Below, one piece after another: positions 8,493-17,779 of a stretch of DNA of 64,000 nucleotides. Positions within the stretch are counted from its first letter, which is position 1. Each line of letters starts with the position of its first letter. Source of the stretch: Lacihabitans sp. CS3-21 (lineage in GTDB: Bacteria > Bacteroidota > Bacteroidia > Cytophagales > Spirosomataceae); contig NZ_RJUD01000016.1 of NCBI RefSeq assembly GCF_024343675.1, forward strand, positions 28,545 to 92,544. The letters are read 5' to 3'. The notes below the pieces were generated by a model. It was not told the origin of the DNA. It worked only from the letters and a program-made list of their open reading frames with translations, and searched no databases. Position numbers and translations under genes: made by a program.

Positions 8493-10295
8493 ATGAGTAC
8501 TATAAACGATTTTGTTGTAAGATTTGCCAATGTAAATGGTACAGGTTCGGCCAGTGCCAACTCCCTTTTTGCGAAGTCTATTTTCAGAATGGGCGTGCCT
8601 GTTTCGGCAAAAAACATTTTTCCATCTAATATTCAAGGTTTACCCACATGGTACGAAGTGCGTGTGAGTGAGAAAGGCTATTTGGGTAGAAAAAATGGAA
8701 TTGACCTGATGGTGAGTGTCAATCCACAAAGCTTGAAAAAAGACATAGCCTCTGTAAGACCAGGGGGGTATTTTGTTTACGATAGTACTAAGAAGCTGTA
8801 TGAGGAGTTTTTGAGAGAGGATATCAATTTTATCGGTATTCCTTTGATGGACATCTGTAATAGAGAGTTTTCAGATCCTCGTCAGAAACAATTGTTCAAA
8901 AACATCGTATATGTAGGTGCATTGGCTAAGTTGCTGGATATCAGCTTTGATGAAATAGAAAAATTGCTTTCGGAGCAATTCAAAGGTAAAGAAAAATTGG
9001 TGATTCCAAACGTTAAAGCCTTGAATCTCGGTGGCGATTACATAGCAGAAAACTTTGACTTTCCGCTTGATTTTAGGGTAGAAAGAAGAGATTTGGTGAA
9101 AGATTGGATTTTAATAGATGGCAATGCGGCAGCTGGATTGGGTGCCGTTTATGGCGGTGCATCTGTGGTTTCTTGGTATCCTATTACACCTTCTACCTCA
9201 TTGGTGAGTTCATTTGAAAAATATGCCAATAAACTAAGAAAAGACCCAGAGACTGGCAAAAATAATTTCTCAGTTGTGCAGTCTGAGGACGAACTTTCGG
9301 CCATCGGTATGGCTATCGGTGCCAACTGGAACGGTGCAAGAGCATTTACAGCAACTTCAGGCCCTGGTTTATCGTTGATGAACGAATTTTTGGGCTTGGC
9401 TTATTATTCTGAAATTCCGGTCGTCCTAGCTGATGTTCAGCGATCTGGACCTTCAACAGGTATGCCTACACGTACCCAACAGTCTGATTTGTTGATGGCA
9501 GCATATGCTTCTCATGGAGATACAAAACATGTGCTTTTGATTCCTTCAACACCTACAGAGTGTTTCGAAATGATGGCCGATGCCTTTGATCTGGCGGAGC
9601 AATTACAAACTCCCGTGCTGTTTATGACGGATTTGGACTTGGGTATGAATGAACACATGTGTCCGCCTTTCAAATGGGATGATAGCAGAAAATATAACCG
9701 AGGAAAAGTTTTAAACGCCGAAGAGTTGGAAGCAGCTCAAGATTGGGGCAGATACAAAGATGTCGATGGCGATGGAATTCCTTATAGAACCTTGCCGGGT
9801 ACACACCCTACCAAAGGGGCATATTTCACCAGAGGTTCTTCTCACGACGAAAAAGCAGCTTATTCGGAAGATTCGGATACTTATGTGCGTATCATGAACA
9901 GATTGGTTAAGAAATTGGAGACCGCCAAAACTTTGGTTCCAAGTCCTGCATTTTACCAAGAAAACAATACGTCAGAAATCGGGGTGATATTCTTTGGAAC
10001 TTCGAGATATGCTGCTGAGGAGGCTTTGGATATTATGCGAGCCGATGGATTGAAAATAGACGCCATGCGTTTGAAAGCTTTTCCTTTTTGCCAAGAGGTA
10101 GAAGACTTTATCGACGCCCACAAGCAGGTTTTTGTGGTAGAGCAAAACCGTGATGCCCAAATGAGAACCTTGCTCATCAATGAGTTGGAGGTGAATCCTA
10201 AAAAATTGATCAGGGTTTTGAATTTTGACGGAACACCTATCACCGCCGATTTAATTATTCAGCCCATCAGTGCATTAAACCTACAAAGTATCTAA
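8493..10295 (+). CDS. korA: 2-oxoacid:acceptor oxidoreductase, fused gamma-alpha subunit (KorA-like)
   Basis: 600 residues from the ATG at 8493, which lies 12 bases after the preceding stop; a TTG at 8475 would overlap that gene and adds only six residues. The first ~190 residues are a gamma domain (RFANVNGTGSASANSLFAKSI) fused to the alpha pyrimidine-binding domain (GNAAAGLGAVYGGASVVSWYPITPSTS), as in KorA-type 2-oxoglutarate oxidoreductases. The family decarboxylates 2-oxoacids with CoA and TPP, giving acyl-CoA and reduced acceptor. 2-Oxoglutarate is the likely substrate from the domain order, but pyruvate or branched 2-oxoacids are not excluded. Paired with the KorB gene five bases downstream. 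Confidence 0.88.
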   Translation: MSTINDFVVRFANVNGTGSASANSLFAKSIFRMGVPVSAKNIFPSNIQGLPTWYEVRVSEKGYLGRKNGIDLMVSVNPQSLKKDIASVRPGGYFVYDSTKKLYEEFLREDINFIGIPLMDICNREFSDPRQKQLFKNIVYVGALAKLLDISFDEIEKLLSEQFKGKEKLVIPNVKALNLGGDYIAENFDFPLDFRVERRDLVKDWILIDGNAAAGLGAVYGGASVVSWYPITPSTSLVSSFEKYANKLRKDPETGKNNFSVVQSEDELSAIGMAIGANWNGARAFTATSGPGLSLMNEFLGLAYYSEIPVVLADVQRSGPSTGMPTRTQQSDLLMAAYASHGDTKHVLLIPSTPTECFEMMADAFDLAEQLQTPVLFMTDLDLGMNEHMCPPFKWDDSRKYNRGKVLNAEELEAAQDWGRYKDVDGDGIPYRTLPGTHPTKGAYFTRGSSHDEKAAYSEDSDTYVRIMNRLVKKLETAKTLVPSPAFYQENNTSEIGVIFFGTSRYAAEEALDIMRADGLKIDAMRLKAFPFCQEVEDFIDAHKQVFVVEQNRDAQMRTLLINELEVNPKKLIRVLNFDGTPITADLIIQPISALNLQSI

Positions 10296-10300
10296 TTTTT

Positions 10301-11353
10301 ATGTCATATATAAAACCAAAATTCGAACACCCAAGAGCTCCAAAAAACACCTTGGGTTATACCAGAAAAGAATACGAAGGTTCACTTTCTACACTTTGTG
10401 CGGGCTGTGGACATGATTCTATATCGGCTGCTATTGTAGACGCCTGCTTTGAGTTGTCTATCGAGCCACACCGTGTGGCCAAGCTGTCGGGCATTGGTTG
10501 TTCATCCAAAACTCCAGCCTACTTCCTTAACAATTCACATGGATTCAACTCTGTGCATGGACGTATGCCTTCGGTAGCCACCGGAGCCAATTTAGCCAAT
10601 AGGGACTTGGTTTATCTGGGTGTTTCCGGTGATGGAGACAGTGCTTCTATCGGCTTTGGGCAGTTTGCACACGTGATTCGTAGAAACTTGAACATGACCT
10701 ACATTGTGATGAACAATGGTTGTTATGGCCTCACCAAAGGACAAGACTCGGCCACGGCTGACCATGGCTCGGTATCGAAAGCGGGTAGTGTCAACAACTT
10801 TGAAGGCATAGATATGTGTGCCATAGCCATAGAATTGGGTGCAACCTTTGTGGCCCAGAGTTTTAGTGGAGATAAAAATCAGTTGATACCATTGATAAAA
10901 GCTGCTCTTTCACATTCTGGATTTTCCTTGATCAATGTAGTTTCACCTTGCGTGACTTTTAACAACAACCCAGGCTCTACGAAGTCGTATGACTATGTGC
11001 GTGAGCACAACGAGGCACTTTCGTCTTTGGATTTTGTGCCTGTAAAAGAGGAGATTACGACTGAATATGATGAAATAGATGTCAAGATGGTAGAAATGCA
11101 CGATGGTACGTTTATCAAACTCAATAAACTACACCAAGGCTTCGACCCACAAGACAAACTATCTATCATCAACGCCCTACAAGTAGCCCGCCAAAAAGAC
11201 GAAATTCTTACAGGATTGCTGTACCTTGACACCGAAAGCATAGAACTCAACGACCTGATAGGAACCGTAAACAAACCGCTTAATTCTCTTACAGAAAAGG
11301 AATTATGTCCTGGGAGTGAGGTTTTGGAGAAGATTAATGCGGGATTGAGGTAA
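10301..11353 (+). CDS. korB: 2-oxoacid:acceptor oxidoreductase, beta subunit (KorB-like)
   Basis: 350 residues, typical of the TPP-binding beta subunit. Visible features are the N-terminal LCAGCGHDSI cysteine motif, GIGCSSKTP, HGRMPSVATGANLA, and the TPP/Mg motif GVSGDGDSASIGFGQF followed by NNGCYGLTKGQ. With KorA it forms the catalytic core that oxidatively decarboxylates a 2-oxoacid to its CoA ester. It ends the operon. The C-terminal ~70 residues (after about 280) are less conserved. The operon order flavoprotein-KorA-KorB argues that reducing equivalents go to or from NAD(P)H rather than only to free ferredoxin. Confidence 0.9.
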   Translation: MSYIKPKFEHPRAPKNTLGYTRKEYEGSLSTLCAGCGHDSISAAIVDACFELSIEPHRVAKLSGIGCSSKTPAYFLNNSHGFNSVHGRMPSVATGANLANRDLVYLGVSGDGDSASIGFGQFAHVIRRNLNMTYIVMNNGCYGLTKGQDSATADHGSVSKAGSVNNFEGIDMCAIAIELGATFVAQSFSGDKNQLIPLIKAALSHSGFSLINVVSPCVTFNNNPGSTKSYDYVREHNEALSSLDFVPVKEEITTEYDEIDVKMVEMHDGTFIKLNKLHQGFDPQDKLSIINALQVARQKDEILTGLLYLDTESIELNDLIGTVNKPLNSLTEKELCPGSEVLEKINAGLR

Positions 11354-11509
11354 GTAGGTAATTCAATATTTATATAACTGATTTAAAAAGAGTTGGCGAA
11401 TTTAGAATTTTCCAACTCTTTTTTTTGGATTGAATTTTGCACTTATAAAGGAAAAACTGAGAAACACCTACAAAATGATTTTGGAGGATATTTACACCGT
11501 ATTTTGGAT

Positions 11510-11845
11510 ATGAGTATAATTAGATACTTTTTTGCTCTTTTGGTAATAGTTGGTTGCACAAATCAATCTGTTTCTGAAATTGAAAAAAAGTTATATGGAA
11601 AATATTGTTCTAATACTAGTGAAGAGAATCCACTAGTACTTTTTCCAGATAATTCATATAGTTTGGGGTATGCAGAAAAGGGACGATGGGAAGTAAACGA
11701 CTATGGCGATTTTACAATATTAACTCTCATTCATAAAAATAAACGGAAGGAAGGGGTTGTACTTTTTAAAGAAAACTATTATTTCAAATTTAGTCAAACT
11801 GCGTTTTCATCTTCGGGAGAAATCGTATTCAAAATTTGTAATTAA
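11510..11845 (+). CDS. Small predicted lipoprotein, function unknown
   Basis: 111 residues from the ATG at 11510. The reading frame is open further upstream to 11393, but this start gives a textbook lipoprotein signal: MSIIRYFFALLVIVGC with the lipobox Cys at residue 16. The remainder contains a short beta-rich segment (LFPDNSYSLGYAEKGRWEVNDYGDFTILTL), like many small envelope proteins that bind or display a lipocalin-like fold. I do not recognise a family. It stands between korB and another unknown gene, on the same strand, with AT-rich gaps on both sides. Confidence 0.55.
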   Translation: MSIIRYFFALLVIVGCTNQSVSEIEKKLYGKYCSNTSEENPLVLFPDNSYSLGYAEKGRWEVNDYGDFTILTLIHKNKRKEGVVLFKENYYFKFSQTAFSSSGEIVFKICN

Positions 11846-12061
11846 TGTGTTTTCAAATACTCGCTCCAAATTGGTTCAGGGAAGATTCGGCTGATTTTTG
11901 AGGTTTATCGTATTTAACGTAAATTTATTAGTCATAATTGATAAGATACCTTAGTAGCTAACACTTTCGAAATACTTAATTATTTTTTTTTAACATCCCA
12001 GGGTTTGCGAGTTGATGATACTTTAAAATTTCAAAGTTAACTTTAATTTCCAAAATAATAT

Positions 12062-12511
12062 ATGATGAAAAGTGCAGATGATATTTTATATGAAATAAGT
12101 ATGTATGGATTTTCTAATGGAGTAGAGGGTTTAAATATTTATCAAAGGCATTTATTTTACTTCGATGAATTCACCATTTTAGTTGCAAATGGAGGGGGTA
12201 GTGGTTTTATTTTTAATAGAAGTCCAGTCTCAAGCGGTGAAACTGAGCATGAGGTTTATATTGAATCATTTAGATTCTTTGGATTTGTCGAAATTGCAAA
12301 TGATTTAGAAAAATATTACGAGGATTATCTTGATGTCGTAAAAAAATGGATTAAAAACTCGAAACCTGATTTTGAAGAAATGATTAGTCGGACAGACTTA
12401 GAAGAGCGTAGAGATACACTTAGCATTAGATTGGAAAAATTAAGTAGAGAACCGGAAAATGTTTACAAATGGATGAACGAGAATTTAGATAAAATTAATT
12501 TGTTCAATTAA
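12062..12511 (+). CDS. Hypothetical cytosolic protein, distantly DMP19/DUF4375-like
   Basis: 149 residues with no signal peptide or membrane segment. The middle block (ILVANGGGSGFIFNRSPVSSG, then a VEIANDLEKYYEDY helix) resembles the DMP19/DUF4375 pattern, in which a Gly-rich turn precedes a helical part; this is a weak impression only. The C-terminal half is highly charged and probably helical. Two Met codons start the frame. A weak hairpin (7-bp arms at 12517-12523 and 12532-12538) follows the stop. The surrounding gaps of 216 and 280 bases are empty of other genes. Confidence 0.5.
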   Translation: MMKSADDILYEISMYGFSNGVEGLNIYQRHLFYFDEFTILVANGGGSGFIFNRSPVSSGETEHEVYIESFRFFGFVEIANDLEKYYEDYLDVVKKWIKNSKPDFEEMISRTDLEERRDTLSIRLEKLSREPENVYKWMNENLDKINLFN

Positions 12512-12791
12512 AGAATGACTATTGATGTTTAAATAGTCTTGAATAACATAATTGTTGATATAAGATTGTAATGTCATATATCTTTACTATGGTTCTACCA
12601 TCATTGGGTTGTTGTACGAGTTATACTTGATTTGTAGTAAAATTAATTCTTTAAACTTTCAAATACAAAATAGCAATACCTGCCAAATACCTAACCGATA
12701 CTTAATTAGCGAAGAATAATAATTTCTATTTCTTGTAAAAAAATCGGAAAGAGAGCTTGTGAACTTCAGCTTAAATTCTTAGTTTCATTGT

Positions 12792-14147
12792 ATGAAACTA
12801 TTCCTTACACTTTTATTTTTCTTAATTATCATTGGCAGATCTGCCTTTGGTTCTCAAATCCTTATAAAATTCGAAGGTCAAGTAAAAGCATCGTCTGAAT
12901 TATCTGTTTTCTATTCCAAAAATCTCGAAGAAAAAATTGTTGTTTTCAGTCAAAAAGTTGTTGGCAAAGAAGACATTAGTTTTGAGCTAGATAATTCTCA
13001 TGTAAAATTCTACTACTTTCAAATCGGTAAAAGTGCTATTTTGCTTAAAGTCAAAGAAAAGGATAAAATAACCTTGACTTATGACGGTCAAAATAATAAA
13101 TGGAATCTCAAAAAAGAAAATGACGATTATTTTGAAAAGACGAAAGTATTCATAGGCTACATGAGTCCAAAATGGAAAGATTCTTCCTCTTTTGTAAGAT
13201 ATCACATTGATTTTATGGATTCTTTAGGCTTAGATCCCTTTAACAAAAGAAAGATTTATACCTCGGATCAGTCATTCTTAAGGAGAACCTTTTTTAACCT
13301 CTATGTTGACAGGGTTTCGGGGTACAAACTTTTTAAATTTCCTGACACTGAGCAATCCGCTGAAACTAATTACGTGGAAGAATGGGCGAATTTATCTCAA
13401 ATCGATTATCGACAGTCCAGTTATTATGAATTAGAGACAATAAGAAGATATATTATCTTTCATTTACCAGTAATTTATAAAAACTTAAAAGTTCCCAAAC
13501 CCAATTTTGCCGAATTATTGGTCGCCGGTGAGACATGGATTAATTCTTTAGAAATTGATGAAAATCTAAAGATTTATATACTTGGTGATTTAATACGATA
13601 TATGGCCAAATTTAATCTTCCATTGGACGTAACAACTCAAAACTTTTTAGAAAACTTCTGTATTGCTAATCCAAATTCTGCACATTTGAACTTTGTTCAG
13701 AGTTTTTTGAAGCAAAAACAATCCTTATCCATGCAGAAATTTGAGATTGATGCAGTAAATCTTCACAATGAAAAATTTGAGGTTAAGAAATACAATGATA
13801 AGATAATTTTAATCGACTTTTGGGCAACTTGGTGTGGACCTTGTATTGCAGCAAATCCGTTCTTAGAAAAAATAAAAGCAAAATATCAGGGCAAAGTCAA
13901 AGTTATCAAGATTTCAATAGATGATAACTGGGTGCATTGGGAGCGGTTTGTGAGGGATAAGGATGGGAATATTGACGATAATTATATTGTTACCAAAGAG
14001 AGTTTTGAGTCCGAAAAAAAGAAATTTAACCTGGTATCAGTTCCAAGGTATTGGATTGTCAATAGTGAGGGCAAAGTATTAAATATGGAAGCACCTAGCC
14101 CGATGAAAAGTGAATTAGAAGAATATCTAATAAAGGTTTTGGAGTAG
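12792..14147 (+). CDS. TlpA/ResA-like thioredoxin-fold protein, exported
   Basis: 451 residues with an N-terminal signal peptide (about 1-20, LTLLFFLIIIGRSAFGS). The C-terminal ~140 residues are a thioredoxin-like domain with IDFWATWCGPCIAANPF, which gives a WCGPC redox motif at about residues 344-348. The ~300 residues before it are an all-beta then helical region typical of Bacteroidota TlpA-disulfide reductase-like proteins (DUF4369-like N-terminus possible). Such proteins reduce disulfides in the periplasm, for example in cytochrome c maturation, but the partner here is unknown. It is monocistronic by spacing. Confidence 0.8.
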   Translation: MKLFLTLLFFLIIIGRSAFGSQILIKFEGQVKASSELSVFYSKNLEEKIVVFSQKVVGKEDISFELDNSHVKFYYFQIGKSAILLKVKEKDKITLTYDGQNNKWNLKKENDDYFEKTKVFIGYMSPKWKDSSSFVRYHIDFMDSLGLDPFNKRKIYTSDQSFLRRTFFNLYVDRVSGYKLFKFPDTEQSAETNYVEEWANLSQIDYRQSSYYELETIRRYIIFHLPVIYKNLKVPKPNFAELLVAGETWINSLEIDENLKIYILGDLIRYMAKFNLPLDVTTQNFLENFCIANPNSAHLNFVQSFLKQKQSLSMQKFEIDAVNLHNEKFEVKKYNDKIILIDFWATWCGPCIAANPFLEKIKAKYQGKVKVIKISIDDNWVHWERFVRDKDGNIDDNYIVTKESFESEKKKFNLVSVPRYWIVNSEGKVLNMEAPSPMKSELEEYLIKVLE

Positions 14148-14323
14148 CGGAATTTTACTTTTTCCCAGCTCTAGTATCGTTTTACCATTGGTGGTAGTGA
14201 GCAATTGAGTTTTACTCAATATGACTGCATTTAGGCCTAAAATAAGTCTTTTTTTTCACTAGTTTCAAAAACGCAGGTTTTAAATTTTCATTTCTACTGA
14301 ATACTATTGAATTATTTTTCTAC

Positions 14324-14331
14324 TATTTTTG
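14324..14331 (+). promoter_or_regulatory. Candidate Bacteroidetes -7 element (TATTTTTG)
   Basis: It matches TAnnTTTG and lies 27 bases before the ATG at 14358. No well-spaced -33 TTTG accompanies it, so support is modest in AT-rich DNA. Confidence 0.35.
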
Positions 14332-14357
14332 AATTTAGAACCAAACAAAGTCCAAAA

Positions 14358-14801
14358 ATGAAATCCACCTTATTTCTTCTCATCATCTTAATATTTCCAT
14401 TAGTCACTTTCGCCAACACAGAAACAACCAAATCTAGCGAATTTATCTTTGATTCTCTGAAAATTCATGTTCATAATCAGGTGGTTAAAAAAGATTCTGT
14501 TATAAAAGAAAAGCTGCCAAATCACCAAAAGATAGCCAAAACCTCTGGGATATTGGGTATTGTTGGATTAGGAACGATGTTGGTTTTGGGAATAGCGAGT
14601 GCGGGGACATTGTCTGTGCTGATAGGTGCAGCAATTTCTTTTGCAGCCTTGATAATGGGTATCATGAGTGTCCGAAAAGTTAGTAACAAAAAATGGGCTC
14701 GTTTGGGTATAATTTTAGGTAGCTTAGGTATTTTGATATTAGCTGCTTGGATAACACTCATCATTTATGTAATTTCTATTTTCAGTAATGGTTTTTCTTA
14801 A
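14358..14801 (+). CDS. Small membrane protein with signal peptide, DUF4190-like
   Basis: 147 residues from the ATG at 14358. The frame is open from 14307, but the later start gives a proper signal peptide (MKSTLFLLIILIFPLVTFA). The C-terminal half has two closely packed membrane helices, with a GILGIVGLGTMLVLGIASAG segment and an IILGSLGILILAAWITLIIYV segment, around an ALIMGIMSVRK turn. This layout resembles DUF4190 and related small membrane proteins. No catalytic residues are evident. Function unknown. Confidence 0.55.
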   Translation: MKSTLFLLIILIFPLVTFANTETTKSSEFIFDSLKIHVHNQVVKKDSVIKEKLPNHQKIAKTSGILGIVGLGTMLVLGIASAGTLSVLIGAAISFAALIMGIMSVRKVSNKKWARLGIILGSLGILILAAWITLIIYVISIFSNGFS

Positions 14802-14941
14802 TCGAAAATTTTCTGAATAAGTTCTTTGCCGTTCATTTTGTGCTTGGTATTTAAAATGTGTCAGAATTACCAATTTATGCTTTTAACCTTCTATCAGTTC
14901 GGTATTTTATCCTTATCTTTACCGAAAATTCAAGCCTAAAT

Positions 14942-16084
14942 ATGAAGAAAGCAGCCTTGCTATTTATCGGTAATATCATTTCTTTAAGTTCTTTTTCCCA
15001 GCAAATAACCATTGGAGACAACAAAGGAGCCGTAACTTTTGAAGAGTACGACCCGAAAAGTACTTTGGTAGTAGATAAAAACCCAAAAATAAGGTCTAAA
15101 TACCCATTCATTGATGTGCACAACCACCAATATGCAATGGGCGAAAGCAAAGACAATGTAGATAAACTCATTCCAGAAATGGATAAACTAAATATGCGAA
15201 TTTTGGTCAATTTGAGTGGAAGAGGCTGGACAAAAGACTCGGAAAAGGCCACCAAAACTTTAAGCGACAATGTGACCAATAGCAAACTGTATCCTGGAAG
15301 GTTTGCGGTTTTTACAAATGTAGATTTTGATGCTATCAATGAAACAGGTTGGTCAGAAAAAGCAGCGAAAATATTGGAGGAAGATGTTAAACTGAGAGGT
15401 GCCGTAGGTTTGAAAGTGTACAAGAACTTGGGTTTTAGTGTAAAGAACACGGATGGTTCTTTGGTGAGAGTAGATGATCCAAGAATTGATGCGGTTTGGG
15501 CAAAAGCAGGTGAGTTGGGTATTCCGGTAATCATTCACTCAGCTGATCCGGCTTCTTTTTGGGAGCCTTTAAACCAGTTTAATGAGCGTTGGTTAGAACT
15601 CAAAACGCATCCTGGACGTAAGAAAGATGTAGCGAAGGGAGATTTTGGGTTTGAGGAAATTATTGCCCAGCAACATAACATTATCAGAAAACACAAAGGC
15701 ACGAAGTTCATCAGTGCTCACATGGGATGGTATCCTAATAACCTCGGGAAATTGGATAGTCTTTTGACTGCCATGCCCAATATGTATGTAGAAATAGGTG
15801 CAGTAATAGCCGAAATTGGCCGTCAACCGAGAACTTCCAACAAGTTTTTTACCAAATGGCAGGATAGAATTTTGTTTGGTAAAGACTCTTGGGTACCCTC
15901 AGAATATGCAACCTATTTCAGAGTTTTAGAAACCGAAGATGAGTATTTTCAATATCATAAAAAGTATCATGCCTTTTGGCCAATGTACGGCATAGGCTTG
16001 TCTGATGATGTTTTGAAAAAGGTGTATTATAAAAATGCATTGAAAATCATTCCAAGGTTGGACAAAAGTGGGTTTCCGGAGTAA
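14942..16084 (+). CDS. Exported amidohydrolase-family protein (Amidohydro_2)
   Basis: 380 residues from the ATG at 14942; the earlier GTG at 14858 would bury the signal peptide MKKAALLFIGNIISLSSFSQQ. Metal-binding motifs of the amidohydrolase superfamily are visible: IDVHNHQ (HxH, about residues 57-62), IIHSADP, ISAHMGW and a late Asp in FGKDSWVP. The Amidohydro_2 group hydrolyses or decarboxylates cyclic or aromatic substrates, and secreted Bacteroidota members are mostly uncharacterised. The gene precedes xylulokinase on the same strand, but a 158-base gap containing repeat sequence separates them, so a shared pathway is not certain. Confidence 0.8.
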   Translation: MKKAALLFIGNIISLSSFSQQITIGDNKGAVTFEEYDPKSTLVVDKNPKIRSKYPFIDVHNHQYAMGESKDNVDKLIPEMDKLNMRILVNLSGRGWTKDSEKATKTLSDNVTNSKLYPGRFAVFTNVDFDAINETGWSEKAAKILEEDVKLRGAVGLKVYKNLGFSVKNTDGSLVRVDDPRIDAVWAKAGELGIPVIIHSADPASFWEPLNQFNERWLELKTHPGRKKDVAKGDFGFEEIIAQQHNIIRKHKGTKFISAHMGWYPNNLGKLDSLLTAMPNMYVEIGAVIAEIGRQPRTSNKFFTKWQDRILFGKDSWVPSEYATYFRVLETEDEYFQYHKKYHAFWPMYGIGLSDDVLKKVYYKNALKIIPRLDKSGFPE

Positions 16085-16086
16085 GT

Positions 16087-16138
16087 CACTTCGACTTCGC
16101 TCAGAGACCGCCGCTCATTTCGGCTCCGCTTAGTCACA
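16087..16138. repeat. Two imperfect copies of a CTTCGRCTYCGCTYAG repeat
   Basis: ACTTCGACTTCGCTCAGAG (from 16088) and TTTCGGCTCCGCTTAG (from 16119) are degenerate copies of one unit in direct orientation, inside the amidohydrolase-xylB gap. The same core occurs in reverse orientation as CTGAGCGAAGCCGAAG at 60096 and 60146. It looks like a dispersed intergenic repeat of this genome. Confidence 0.5.
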
Positions 16139-16242
16139 TCTCGCAAAGGGAATGGGAAAAGTTTAGATAAAAAAAATATAAAGTAAATCGTAAATCAAAT
16201 AATCGATTCAATCTAAAATCGTAAATCGAATCAATCAATAAA

Positions 16243-17721
16243 ATGTTTTTACTCGGAATAGACTTAGGTACATCTTCCATAAAAGCGTCGATAGTTGACG
16301 CCAATTCTAAAAAGGAAATCGCTTCGGCACAATATCCTGATGTGGAGGCTGAAATATCTTCACCACAAAAAGGATGGGCAGAACAAGAGCCCGAAATGTG
16401 GTGGGAAAATACACAGCAAGCCATCAAAAGAGTTGTGGCCTCTGGTTTGTTTGATGCCCAGCAGATAGTTTCTATAGGTATTTCTTACCAAATGCACGGT
16501 TTGGTGATGGTGGACAAAGACCAAAAAGTTTTGCGACCATCAATAATTTGGTGTGATAGCCGTGCGGTGGCTCAAGGTGATAGTGCATTTAAGACCATAG
16601 GCCAAGCAAAAGCACTAAGCCACTTATTAAATTCACCAGGTAATTTTACAGCGGCAAAACTGGCTTGGGTAAAAGAAAATGAGCCTGCTGTTTTTGAAAA
16701 ATGTGACAAAATCATGCTTCCTGGCGATTTCATAGCGATGAAAATGACGGGCGAAATCACCGCCACAAATTCAGGTCTTTCGGAGGGTATTTTCTGGGAT
16801 TTTCAAGAAAACAAAGTTTCCGAAGACGTTTTGAAAGCTTTTGGTTTTTCGACGTCAATTATTCCGACCATTAAACCTGTTTTTTCAAATCATGGAGAGG
16901 TTTCTTTAGAAATAGCCCAAAGTTTGGGAATTAAGGCTGGAATACCGATTGCCTATAAAGCTGGAGATCAGCCCAATAATGCACTTTCACTCAATGTGGT
17001 TAATCCTGGAGAAATAGCAGCAACTGCTGGAACTTCAGGTGTGGTTTATGCTGTAAGTGACCAAGTGGCTTTTGATCCAAAATCAAGGATAAATTCGTTT
17101 GCTCACGTTAACCACAGAATGGATAATCAGAATAGAATCGGTATTTTGTTGTGCATCAACGGTACGGGTATTTTGAATCGCTGGCTGAAAGACAACATGG
17201 GAGGAGGTATCAGCTACCAAGAAATGAACGAAAAAGCATCGAAAATAGCAATTGGTTCAGACGGATTGGTGATGATGCCTTTTGGAAATGGTTCGGAGCG
17301 GATGCTTCAAAATCAGCTTTATGGTGGTGAGGTTTTGGGTTTAGATTTTAATGTTCACTCACAAGCACATTTGTTCAGAGCGGGTCAAGAGGGAATTGTA
17401 TTTTCTATGAAATATGGTTTTGATTTGATGAAAGACTTGGGCGTTGTGCCGAGCGTAATCAGAGCGGGACATGCCAACATGTTTTTGAGTGAATTATTTA
17501 CGGAAACTATGGTGAATGTGACTCAAGTGCCTGTAGAAATGTACGACACGCATGGAGCAAAAGGAGCGGCATTGGGCAGTGGAGTAGGAGCAGGCTTTTT
17601 TGCCAACATTGCTGAGGCCATGGCTGGACTCACACTTTTGAAGGTGATTGAGCCAAATGTGGCTCAAAAAGAAGAATATGCAACTGCCTATGGCAATTGG
17701 TTTAGCAAATTAAAGGTTTAA
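16243..17721 (+). CDS. xylB: Xylulokinase (FGGY carbohydrate kinase)
   Basis: 492 residues, close to the usual length. The N-terminal phosphate motif GIDLGTSSIKA is at 5-15, followed by WAEQEPEMWW and SYQMHGLVMVD, which are characteristic of XylB. The catalytic aspartate lies in AYKAGDQPNNAL, and the ATP-binding C-terminal lobe has GTSGVVYAV and IRAGHANMFLSELF. The enzyme phosphorylates D-xylulose to xylulose 5-phosphate in the cytosol. No xylose isomerase is adjacent in the window. Confidence 0.93.
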   Translation: MFLLGIDLGTSSIKASIVDANSKKEIASAQYPDVEAEISSPQKGWAEQEPEMWWENTQQAIKRVVASGLFDAQQIVSIGISYQMHGLVMVDKDQKVLRPSIIWCDSRAVAQGDSAFKTIGQAKALSHLLNSPGNFTAAKLAWVKENEPAVFEKCDKIMLPGDFIAMKMTGEITATNSGLSEGIFWDFQENKVSEDVLKAFGFSTSIIPTIKPVFSNHGEVSLEIAQSLGIKAGIPIAYKAGDQPNNALSLNVVNPGEIAATAGTSGVVYAVSDQVAFDPKSRINSFAHVNHRMDNQNRIGILLCINGTGILNRWLKDNMGGGISYQEMNEKASKIAIGSDGLVMMPFGNGSERMLQNQLYGGEVLGLDFNVHSQAHLFRAGQEGIVFSMKYGFDLMKDLGVVPSVIRAGHANMFLSELFTETMVNVTQVPVEMYDTHGAKGAALGSGVGAGFFANIAEAMAGLTLLKVIEPNVAQKEEYATAYGNWFSKLKV

Positions 17722-17779
17722 AAACTAATAAGTCTTTTTTAGTGTTAGGCATTCACAAACTTAATTTGGTTAAATAGAA

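Noticed and set aside
14875..15534. Long antisense frame of 219 codons opposite the amidohydrolase gene
   Set aside because: The plus-strand gene has clear metal-binding motifs and a signal peptide; the antisense product has no family features.
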